From contig CAITSH010000418.1 of NCBI GenBank assembly GCA_903895005.1, forward strand, positions 1 through 5,583: a stretch of DNA of 5,583 bases, written 5' to 3'. This document shows positions 1 to 5,583 of the stretch, one piece after another; position 1 is the stretch's first letter; each line of letters begins with the position of its first letter. Source of the DNA: an uncultured Pseudomonadota bacterium. Lineage in GTDB: Bacteria; Pseudomonadota; Gammaproteobacteria; Burkholderiales; SG8-39. The notes under the pieces were generated by a model. The model was not told where the DNA came from, did no database searches, and was given only the letters and a program-made list of their open reading frames with translations. Both the position numbers and the translations under genes were made by a program.

Positions 1-574
1 CCCGCGCCTGCTCGGCGGCGTTCAATTCGGTGGCGATACGTGTTTCGGTGGCCGCCTGTGCAGCGGCGATATCGGCGGCACGGCGTACTTCAGCCTCGCG
101 CATCCGCACGAGCAATGGCTCAATGCGCGCGATATCCTCTTCGGCGCGCGTGCGGGCATCTTTTTCCGCGGCTGCCTGGCTCTCAGCGGCCTTGAGCCTG
201 CGCTCTTCGGAGATCGCACGCTCGCTGGCCGCCCTTAAGGCCTGCTCTTCTGTACGTGTTCTTGCGACCGAAAGATCGAGGGCCTTTTGTTCAGCCTCGG
301 CGCGCTCGGTCACAAGGCGCAGCGCCTCCTCGTCGGTTCTGGCGCGAGCCTCGGCAAGTTGCCTGGCATGGCGGTCTGCAAGGGCGCGTTCCTCGGCTGA
401 TTGCCGGGCACGGCTTTCCCATTCGGCGCGGGCTTCGGCGGCGACAACCGCCTTTGCATCCGCTTCGACTCGGGAAATCGCTTCCTTGATGGCATTGAGT
501 TCCACCTCCGGAGTGGCATCCCCCCCCCTTTTTGCGTTGGTCGGTTCAGTACCTAGTACCGGCATGGCTGACAT
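1..574 (-). CDS. Uncharacterised Ala/Glu/Arg-rich coiled-coil protein (N-terminal part, cut by window edge)
   Basis: The minus-strand frame beginning at ATG 574-572 stays open for 191 codons to the window edge. The protein starts MSAMPVLGTEPTNAKRGGD, a flexible-looking head of about 22 residues. From there to residue 191 it is almost wholly helix-forming (Ala, Glu, Arg, Gln, Lys), with one Trp (52), no Cys and only one Pro (153), as expected for a long coiled coil. No signal peptide or membrane segment is seen, so a cytoplasmic location is likely. Residues 48-131 hold three 28-residue repeats. The start is chosen because an in-frame TAA lies upstream, GGGGA sits 6 bases before the ATG, and the only other early Met (residue 4) lacks such a site. 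A run of nine G covers codons 16-19. The plus strand also reads open here as a Ser/Ala-rich frame, but the heptad pattern supports the minus strand. I do not recognise the family; structural or filament-like roles are only possibilities. Confidence 0.8.
   Translation of the reverse strand, partial: MSAMPVLGTEPTNAKRGGDATPEVELNAIKEAISRVEADAKAVVAAEARAEWESRARQSAEERALADRHARQLAEARARTDEEALRLVTERAEAEQKALDLSVARTRTEEQALRAASERAISEERRLKAAESQAAAEKDARTRAEEDIARIEPLLVRMREAEVRRAADIAAAQAATETRIATELNAAEQAR
182..433 (-). repeat. Three 28-residue (four-heptad) coiled-coil repeats
   Basis: Within the coiled-coil protein, residues 48-75, 76-103 and 104-131 align without gaps. All three share A1, R2, A9, E15, R16 and A17, and have an acidic residue at position 20. 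The second and third units also share R4, T5, E7, L10, R11 and L24. The ERA triplet recurs at residues 62, 90 and 118, exactly 28 apart. Twenty-eight residues is four heptads, so the repeat fits a continuous coiled coil. A weaker fourth unit may follow at 132-159. Confidence 0.6.
520..533 (-). repeat. A5-G9 homopolymer run inside the coiled-coil gene
   Basis: On the coding strand five A are followed by nine G, spanning codons 14-19 (Ala-Lys-Arg-Gly-Gly-Asp). Long G runs near the 5' end of a reading frame are prone to slippage. A one-base change would put the start out of frame with the 172 codons that follow. An ATG directly after the run (519-517) opens a different frame of 69 codons that stops at 310, which shows one alternative product after a shift. 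Confidence 0.75.
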
Positions 575-766
575 GGCGTATCCCCGCGCGCATTTGCGCT
601 GTTAGTTGCTGATGGAATGTTAGGCAAGCAGCCCCCCCTGCCTTGCCAAGAATAGAGGGGGGAAACGAAGCCAATTCGCCCCCCCGCGGAGGCGAAAAGT
701 CAGGCCCGTTCACGGGAAAAACCATGGAAATCCCTGGAAACGTCCGCCTGGCAAGGGTTCCAGCTA

Positions 767-772
767 TTTATA
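767..772 (-). promoter_or_regulatory. Possible -10 box for the coiled-coil gene
   Basis: On the minus strand this reads TATAAA, five of six matches to TATAAT, but no good -35 box lies 16-18 bases upstream. Use would give a leader of roughly 185 bases containing the 623-647 hairpin. The coiled-coil gene could instead be read through from the hydroxylase gene. Confidence 0.2.
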
Positions 773-801
773 CCCGGGCTTTTAGGGGCAAAACGTGCGT
801 C

Positions 802-834
802 CCGGCGGTAGCCAAAAGTGGGAAACCGCGCCGG
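802..834 (-). terminator. Hairpin just after the hydroxylase stop codon (weak terminator candidate)
   Basis: On the minus strand, CCGGCG (834-829) pairs with CGCCGG (807-802) around a loop of 21 bases. An alternative pairing of CCGG and CGGT with ACCG and CCGG has a two-base bulge. The stem begins five bases after the stop codon. Only a short T run (TTTT) follows, about eight bases beyond the stem, so this is not a classical intrinsic terminator. Confidence 0.2.
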
Positions 835-839
835 AGGAA

Positions 840-3149
840 CTATCGAATGCTGCCCGAAAGCACCCGCCAGACGTCCTCGCCGCGAATTGGCATGTCCAGA
901 TGGGAGACACCGTAATCACGCAAGGCATCCACTACGGCATTAACGACGACCGGTGGACCCACCACCGCGCCAATTTCACCCACACCCTTGGCGCCCATTG
1001 GGTTGTTTGTGCACGGCGCGTCCGCGTAAGTCTTCAAGTCAAAAAACGGCAGGTCGTCGGCCCGCGGCAGACAGTAATCGAGGAATGCGCCGGTAAGCAA
1101 TTGTCCCGATTCGTCATAACGTATCCCCTCCATCAGCGCCTGGCCTATGCCCTGCCCCAGTCCGCCCTGGATCTGGCCCTCAACGATCATCGGATTCAGG
1201 ATGTTGCCGGCGTCATCAAGCCCCGTCAGCCTGACCACCCTCACTACACCCGTGTCCCGATCGATCTCGACCTCACATACGTGGCAACCATTGGGCCAGC
1301 TGGGCCCCTTGACCGTGACCTTGGCCTCGGCCAGAAACAACCGGGCAGGCTGCTTTGCCGCAAGATCGAACATGGAAATGGCGCGATCGGTGCCGGAAAT
1401 TCGATAATTTCCATTGCGATACTCGATGTCAGGAACCGCCGCCTCAAGCGCCTCAGCGGCAAGGTCGCGCCCTTTCTGGATTACGGCCTGGGCGCCCGCG
1501 ATGGCGGCAGAACCACCGGTAAAAAGTGAACGCGACCCAAAGCTCCCGACTCCGGTTATGCGGTCAGTATCGCCTTGCACCACTTCTATTTTTTCCGGCG
1601 CGATGCCAAACTCCCCGGCCAACAAATGCGCATAACTTGTCTCAAGGCCCTGCCCCATGTTCTGCGTGCCGGACATCAGCACGACACGCCCGTCGGCGTG
1701 CACCTCGACGATGGTCCGCTCGGTCGGATCGGCGCCGGTCCACTCAATGTAGTACGCCAAGCCCCGTCCCCGCAGCTTGTTGCGGCTTTGGGAGTCGGCC
1801 CTGCGCGTCGCATAACCTTCCCAATCCGACATGTCGATGGCACGGTCCATTACTTTACGGAAATCGCCGCAATCGTACTCAAGTCCGGTGATGACCCTGT
1901 AGGGAAACGCATTGGGGCTGATAAAATTCCTGCGCCGCAACTCAACGGCATCGATACCGGTCTGCGCTGCGGCGACATCAATCAAGCGCTCGATCAGGTA
2001 AATCGACTCGGGGCGACCGGCGCCTCTATAGGCTGAAAGCGGCGCGGTATTGGTCAACACCGCGCGGCCCCTGAAGCTAGCTGCCGGAATGTCGTAGGCC
2101 CCGGTAGCGACGCGGGGACCGGCCATCAGCGGCACCATCGGCCCGACAAAAGCAAGATAGGCCCCGAGGGCTGCGAGCAGGTCGATCCGCAGGGCGAGGA
2201 ATTTTCCGTCGGCATCAAGTGCCAGTTCGGCAGACGTCACGTTGTCGCGCCCGTGCGTGTCGGCGAGAAAGGATTCGCTGCGCTCGGCGCGCCACTTCAC
2301 CGGCCGGTTGAGTTCCTTCGCAAGTATCACCGTCAATGCATCCTCGGGGTAAAAGAACACCTTCGCGCCAAAGCCGCCGCCGATGTCGTGTACCAGCACG
2401 CGCACGCGCTCCTCGGGGACCTTTAGAACGCTTTGCGCCAGGCCGGCGCGGGCGCCCGCGTTGTTCTGGCACGAGGCATGAAGCGTGTAGCGTCCGCCGG
2501 CAGGATCGTATTCACCCATCGCCGCACGAGGTTCGAGCATATTAGGGGCGACGCGATTGTTGATCACCTCGATGCGCACGACGTGCTTTGCGCGCGCGAA
2601 CGCCGCATCTGCTGCTGCGGCGTCACCATGCTGGGACACCGCAACAATATTGCCCGGCGCTGCATCGTAAATGCGCGGCGCTCCTGTTGCTGCGGCTTGC
2701 ACCGGATGTGCAACCGCGGGAAGTTCCTCATAGTCGACAACAACCAACTCAGCGGCATCACGGGCGATTTGCACGGATTCGGCGACCACCGCAACCACCG
2801 CATCACCGACAAATCGCGCCACATCCGGCGTAAGTGGATAGCGCAAGGGTGCGCTAGTCGGGCTGCCATCCGGCTTTTTTGTTCCCGCAGCAAAGGGAAT
2901 CGAACCAATACCAAGGGCGAGCAGCTCGTTCCCGGTCCATACCCCGAGCACACCCGGCAGGGCGAGTGCCGCTGACTTGTCCACGCCGAGAATGCGTGCG
3001 TGGGCGTGAGGGGAGCGCAGGACCACCAGATGCGTCTGCCCCGGAAGATTCAGGTCGTCCGTGTAGGTTCCCCGTCCAACAAGAAAACGCGCGTCTTCAC
3101 GACGCAGGCTGCCTTGGGCGCTGGAAAATCGGTTCAAGCATTGATTCAT
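840..3149 (-). CDS. Molybdenum hydroxylase large subunit, xanthine dehydrogenase / form II CoxL-like
   Basis: A 769-residue protein, the normal length for the molybdopterin-binding (large) subunit of the xanthine oxidase family. These enzymes hydroxylate aldehydes, N-heterocycles or related substrates at a molybdenum cofactor, passing electrons through a 2Fe-2S small subunit and an FAD medium subunit. Seen in order: the [14 protein letters not shown] opening (residues 16-29), EPRAAMG (206-212), the Moco-binding GGGFGAK (257-263), the active-site loop AYRGAGR (373-379), QNMGQGLE (496-503), GSRS (538-541) and GVGE (722-725), whose E725 matches the catalytic glutamate. AYRGAGR is the form II loop; form I CO dehydrogenase has AYxCSFR, with a Cys that binds copper. 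CO oxidation is therefore unlikely and the substrate is unknown. No small or medium subunit gene is adjacent. The start is set at ATG 3149-3147, 15 residues before the conserved [11 protein letters not shown] at 3212 and TTG at 3227 would add 21 or 26 residues without family similarity, and none of the three has a clear ribosome site. No frameshift or lost motif is seen. Confidence 0.92.
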   Translation of the reverse strand: MNQCLNRFSSAQGSLRREDARFLVGRGTYTDDLNLPGQTHLVVLRSPHAHARILGVDKSAALALPGVLGVWTGNELLALGIGSIPFAAGTKKPDGSPTSAPLRYPLTPDVARFVGDAVVAVVAESVQIARDAAELVVVDYEELPAVAHPVQAAATGAPRIYDAAPGNIVAVSQHGDAAAADAAFARAKHVVRIEVINNRVAPNMLEPRAAMGEYDPAGGRYTLHASCQNNAGARAGLAQSVLKVPEERVRVLVHDIGGGFGAKVFFYPEDALTVILAKELNRPVKWRAERSESFLADTHGRDNVTSAELALDADGKFLALRIDLLAALGAYLAFVGPMVPLMAGPRVATGAYDIPAASFRGRAVLTNTAPLSAYRGAGRPESIYLIERLIDVAAAQTGIDAVELRRRNFISPNAFPYRVITGLEYDCGDFRKVMDRAIDMSDWEGYATRRADSQSRNKLRGRGLAYYIEWTGADPTERTIVEVHADGRVVLMSGTQNMGQGLETSYAHLLAGEFGIAPEKIEVVQGDTDRITGVGSFGSRSLFTGGSAAIAGAQAVIQKGRDLAAEALEAAVPDIEYRNGNYRISGTDRAISMFDLAAKQPARLFLAEAKVTVKGPSWPNGCHVCEVEIDRDTGVVRVVRLTGLDDAGNILNPMIVEGQIQGGLGQGIGQALMEGIRYDESGQLLTGAFLDYCLPRADDLPFFDLKTYADAPCTNNPMGAKGVGEIGAVVGPPVVVNAVVDALRDYGVSHLDMPIRGEDVWRVLSGSIR

Positions 3150-3210
3150 ATGGAATTTCGCAAAGAAAGTGGATGCGCAATGGGGAACCGCAAGCGCTTG
3201 GGGATTCCGC

Positions 3211-3216
3211 ATTCTA
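3211..3216 (-). promoter_or_regulatory. Possible -10 box for the hydroxylase gene
   Basis: On the minus strand this reads TAGAAT, five of six matches to TATAAT, giving a start near 3204 and a leader of about 55 bases to the chosen ATG. The -35 position holds only a T run. A second candidate, TATAAC at 3255-3250, lies against the palindrome, also with a poor -35. If the TAGAAT box is used, the two upstream start codons (3227, 3212) would be excluded. Confidence 0.3.
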
Positions 3217-3225
3217 GCCCGGCGC

Positions 3226-3282
3226 AAAAACAGAAAAAAACGCGTTGTTGTTATATACCCCCCACGGGTATATTATCTGACC
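3226..3282 (+). promoter_or_regulatory. Predicted copA promoter, probably giving a leaderless mRNA
   Basis: A -10 box TATTAT (3271-3276, five of six matches) is preceded at a 17-base spacing by TTGTTA (3248-3253, four of six matches). TTGTTG at 3245-3250 would give a 20-base spacing. Two A tracts (3226-3230 and 3234-3240) lie where an UP element would be. The predicted +1 is 3283, the A of the copA ATG, and no Shine-Dalgarno sequence precedes that ATG. Confidence 0.5.
3253..3273. promoter_or_regulatory. CsoR-like palindromic operator
   Basis: A perfect inverted repeat, ATATACCC-N5-GGGTATAT (8-5-8), lies between the -35 and -10 of the predicted copA promoter and overlaps the -10, nine bases before the copA ATG. 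Operators of the CsoR/DUF156 copper-sensor family are typically TACCC...GGGTA palindromes, so a repressor released by Cu(+) is the best inference. It does not match the CCTTCC...GGAAGG pattern of CueR operators. A MerR-type activator remains possible, because the palindrome sits in a spacer that could be 20 bases. No regulator gene is in the window. Confidence 0.6.
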
Positions 3283-5583
3283 ATGGTACCAGCCATTGCA
3301 ACGCTAAGCGAGGATCGCGCCGCCCACCTGGATATACCGGTGGAGGGCATGACTTGCGTCGCCTGCGCGGCCCGAATAGAAAAAAACCTCAACAAGCTCC
3401 CCGGGGTGAGCGCGACGGTGAATTTTGCTTCGGAACAGGCGCAAATCGATTTCGACCCCGCGCTGGCCTCCCCGGAACAACTTGTCGCCTCGATCATAAA
3501 AACGGGCTACGCGGTACCCGAAAAAAATGTTGAACTTGCAATCGAGGGCATGACTTGCGCCGCGTGCGCGACGCGTATTGAAACGGTACTCAACCGCATG
3601 CCCGGCGTAAAGGCCGCGGTCAATCTCGCCACCGAACACGCCCATATCAGCGTCACACCGGGCTCTGCAGATATCGAATCGTTGATCGGCGCAGTTCGGC
3701 GTGCCGGCTACGAGGCGCGCATTACCGATGCCGATGGGCAGGCGGCCGAGAAAGCGCGGCGCCTGCAAAATGACCGGAGTGATCGCAACCGGCTTTGGGC
3801 AGCCGCACTACTCACCCTGCCCCTTGCAAGCCAGATGGCGGCGATGTTTGGCGGCTGGCACCAGCTGATGCTGGCCCCATGGTTGCAATGCCTGCTGGCC
3901 ACGCCGGTACAGTTCTGGATAGGCTGGCGCTTTTATGTCGGCGCCTGGCATGCATTGCGCGGCGGGGGGGCAAACATGGACGTACTGGTCGTGCTCGGCA
4001 CCAGCGCCGCATACTTCATGAGTGTGGCGATGATGCTCACCGACGCGCACGCGCACGTTTATTTTGAGGCTAGCGCGGCCATCATCACTTTGGTGCTCTT
4101 TGGCAAGTTCCTGGAGACCCGCGCCAAACGCAACACCGGAACAGCCATAGAGGCCTTGCTGCGCCTGCAACCGGCGTCTGCCACAGTCGAGCGAAACGGG
4201 GTGGCTACTGGGGTGGATATCGGCGAAATCCTGCTTGGCGATGTGCTGCTGGTGCGCCCGGGAGAACAGATACCGGTCGATGCCGTCGTCATGGACGGCG
4301 CTTCCAGCGTGAATGAGGCGATGTTGACCGGAGAGAGCATGCCCGTCGCGAAGGCGGTCGGCGACAAGGTCTATGCGGGGACGCTGAACGACACCGGGCG
4401 GCTGCGCTGTACGGTGACCGGCACCGGAACAACCACGCGACTTGCCGCGATCGTAAAACTCGTGGCGAAGGCCCAAGGTTCCAAGGCGCCGATACAACGT
4501 CTCGCAGATTCGGTTTCAGCCATCTTTGTTCCCGTGGTTGTCGGTATCGCCCTGCTGACGCTTGGAACATGGTGGGTGGTGACCGGCGAATTCACGCCAG
4601 CGTTGCTCAATGCGGTCGCAGTGCTGGTGATCGCATGTCCGTGCGCACTGGGTCTCGCCACGCCCGCAGCCGTGATGGTCGGTGTCGGGCGTGGCGCCGG
4701 TCTTGGCATCCTGATTCGAAACGCAGGTGCCCTCGAGCGCGCGGGGCACATCGATACCCTGGTCATAGACAAGACTGGCACCCTGACCGAGGGCAAACCG
4801 GTGGTCACCGACTTACTGCCAGCAGACGGCGTCCCCGAACTTGAGTTACTTCGCATCGCGGCGAGTATTGAGCAGGGTTCCGAGCACCCCTTGGCACGTG
4901 CTGTACTCGACAAGGCGGCTTCGCACACGATGCCACTGGATGCCATCGATGCTTTCTCCGCGATCCCCGGTCAGGGCGCGCGGGCGATGATTTCGCGCGA
5001 GCAAGACATGGGTGAAGTGCTGCTCGGCTCACCCGCGTTCATCGAGTCGAACAATATCAGGCTTGACCAGGCGAAACTCCCCGAATTAAGACGGGCCGGC
5101 AAAACCGTGATTGCAGTTGCACGCGGCGGTCGTTTTCTCGGCTTCATCGCCATTGCGGACACATTGCGCCCCGGAACCCCCGAAGCCATCAAACGTCTGC
5201 ACGATCTGGGGGTTAAGGTCATCATGCTGACCGGCGATCACCTTGACGTTGCCGAAGCTATCGCGCAGCAGGCCGGGTTGCACGAAGTCATCGCAGGCGC
5301 AACACCGGAGAGCAAGACGAATGCTGTAAATACCCTGCGCAAAAGCGGGAAAATCGTCGGCATGGCCGGCGATGGGATCAACGACGCCCCCGCGCTGGCT
5401 GCGGCGGAGGTGAGTTTTGCGATAGGCGGCGGCGCGGACGTGGCCATTGAGGCGGCAGACATAACGCTGATGCGCAGCGACCCCAACGGCATCGCCGATG
5501 CAATCAGCCTTTCGAGAGCGACGATGCGCAAGATCCGGCAAAACCTGTTTTTCGCATTTTTCTATAACACCCTTGGCATTCCC
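3283..5583 (+). CDS. copA: Copper-exporting P1B-1 ATPase CopA (C-terminus cut by window edge)
   Basis: Inner-membrane pump that uses ATP to export Cu(+), or Ag(+), from the cytoplasm; the right edge cuts the gene after 767 codons. Two heavy-metal-associated domains (about residues 16-78 and 83-145) carry GMTCVAC (C25, C28) and GMTCAAC (C92, C95). Membrane segments follow at roughly 171-190, 200-215, 233-252, 259-277 and 414-433, then the sixth with the metal-binding CPC (452-454). Actuator motif TGES is 349-352. The phosphorylated Asp is D496 in DKTGTLT. SEHP of the nucleotide domain has H535-P536; TGD is 650-652 and GDGIND 696-701. TM7 has Y761-N762. CPC plus YN defines the Cu(+) subgroup P1B-1. 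TM8 with its Met/Ser motif, probably the last 40-60 residues, lies outside. ATG 3283 is the first in-frame ATG and puts a normal short head before the first domain; no ribosome site is seen. The gene diverges from the hydroxylase and has a CsoR-like operator in its promoter. All catalytic residues in view are intact. Confidence 0.97.
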   Translation, partial: MVPAIATLSEDRAAHLDIPVEGMTCVACAARIEKNLNKLPGVSATVNFASEQAQIDFDPALASPEQLVASIIKTGYAVPEKNVELAIEGMTCAACATRIETVLNRMPGVKAAVNLATEHAHISVTPGSADIESLIGAVRRAGYEARITDADGQAAEKARRLQNDRSDRNRLWAAALLTLPLASQMAAMFGGWHQLMLAPWLQCLLATPVQFWIGWRFYVGAWHALRGGGANMDVLVVLGTSAAYFMSVAMMLTDAHAHVYFEASAAIITLVLFGKFLETRAKRNTGTAIEALLRLQPASATVERNGVATGVDIGEILLGDVLLVRPGEQIPVDAVVMDGASSVNEAMLTGESMPVAKAVGDKVYAGTLNDTGRLRCTVTGTGTTTRLAAIVKLVAKAQGSKAPIQRLADSVSAIFVPVVVGIALLTLGTWWVVTGEFTPALLNAVAVLVIACPCALGLATPAAVMVGVGRGAGLGILIRNAGALERAGHIDTLVIDKTGTLTEGKPVVTDLLPADGVPELELLRIAASIEQGSEHPLARAVLDKAASHTMPLDAIDAFSAIPGQGARAMISREQDMGEVLLGSPAFIESNNIRLDQAKLPELRRAGKTVIAVARGGRFLGFIAIADTLRPGTPEAIKRLHDLGVKVIMLTGDHLDVAEAIAQQAGLHEVIAGATPESKTNAVNTLRKSGKIVGMAGDGINDAPALAAAEVSFAIGGGADVAIEAADITLMRSDPNGIADAISLSRATMRKIRQNLFFAFFYNTLGIP
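3328..3717 (+). repeat. Tandem heavy-metal-associated domains of CopA
   Basis: The two metal-binding domains line up without gaps at an offset of 67 codons (201 bases), from the GMTC motif to the closing GY (G75-Y76 and G142-Y143). Around the CxxC sites, 16 bases are identical (3343-3358 and 3544-3559), and most of the next 11 also match. This indicates an internal duplication. Two such domains are common in bacterial CopA proteins. Confidence 0.85.

Larger units (their letters stand above)
575..839. other. Intergenic region with G/C runs and a hairpin, no gene seen
   Basis: This region separates two minus-strand genes. It contains C7 (632-638), G6 (657-662) and C7 (679-685). It also contains an inverted repeat, GGCAAGCAG (623-631) with CTGCCTTGCC (638-647), pairing nine bases with one bulged C around a loop of six C; on the minus strand this lies in the presumed leader of the coiled-coil gene. 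A second weak stem, TTCGCC/GGCGAA, flanks the C7 run at 679-685. Short open frames on the plus strand here have no recognisable product or ribosome site. No tRNA-like or riboswitch-like fold was recognised. Confidence 0.5.

Noticed and set aside
30..605. Open plus-strand frame of 191 codons rich in Ser, Ala and Arg
   Set aside because: It is antisense to the coiled-coil gene; its composition is what the complement of Ala/Glu/Arg codons gives, and the minus strand has regular heptads, a ribosome site and a good start.
709..720. CCCG-TTCA-CGGG hairpin next to AAAAA as a terminator
   Set aside because: The stem is only four base pairs and the homopolymer is A on the plus strand; read on the minus strand the T run precedes the stem.
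643..915. Plus-strand frame of 90 codons across the intergenic region
   Set aside because: It begins with TTG without a ribosome site, overlaps the 3' end of the hydroxylase gene antisense, and resembles no protein I know.
795..1529. Plus-strand frame of 244 codons antisense to the hydroxylase
   Set aside because: The minus strand encodes a complete protein with all family motifs; this frame is the by-product of GC-rich codon bias.
840..3149. True (form I) CO dehydrogenase CoxL
   Set aside because: The active-site loop is AYRGAGR, without the Cys of the form I loop AYxCSFR.
3253..3273. CueR-type operator
   Set aside because: The arms ATATACCC/GGGTATAT lack the CCTTCC/GGAAGG core of CueR sites.
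3964..3970. G7 run in copA as a slippage switch
   Set aside because: It encodes Gly-Gly-Ala in a conserved stretch just before the third membrane segment ([10 protein letters not shown]), so protein sequence and GC bias explain it.
3808..4497. Minus-strand frame of 229 codons antisense to copA
   Set aside because: The plus strand holds intact CopA motifs throughout; this frame has no recognisable domain.

Overview
The window looks like a stretch of chromosome from a GC-rich proteobacterium, with dense coding and G/C-biased third codon positions. A betaproteobacterium is a plausible guess from the general feel of the proteins, but nothing here fixes the taxon. No mobile element, CRISPR array, rRNA or tRNA gene is visible.

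There are three genes. On the minus strand, bases 1-574 hold the first 191 codons of an uncharacterised Ala/Glu/Arg-rich coiled-coil protein that runs off the left edge. After a 265-base gap with several G/C runs and small hairpins comes a complete minus-strand gene (840-3149, start inferred) for a molybdenum hydroxylase large subunit of the xanthine dehydrogenase / CoxL family. Its active-site loop is AYRGAGR, the form II type, not the Cys-containing loop of true CO dehydrogenase. Its usual FAD and iron-sulfur partner subunits are not in the window. On the plus strand, bases 3283-5583 encode the first 767 residues of a CopA-type P1B-1 Cu(+) (or Ag(+)) exporting ATPase with two N-terminal heavy-metal-associated domains. 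It is cut by the right edge just after the YN motif of TM7.

The hydroxylase and the ATPase are transcribed away from each other across a 133-base intergenic region. That region contains a perfect 8-5-8 palindrome (ATATACCC-N5-GGGTATAT), which resembles operators of the CsoR/DUF156 family of copper-sensing repressors. It sits inside a plausible copA promoter whose predicted start point falls on the A of the copA ATG, suggesting a leaderless mRNA. Copper-responsive export is the clear theme of the right half. Whether the hydroxylase shares the control is open.

Nothing here amounts to a demonstrably new system. The points most worth a second look are the G9 run at the start of the coiled-coil gene (possible phase variation), its 28-residue repeat, the orphan state of the hydroxylase gene, and the operator/leaderless promoter of copA.
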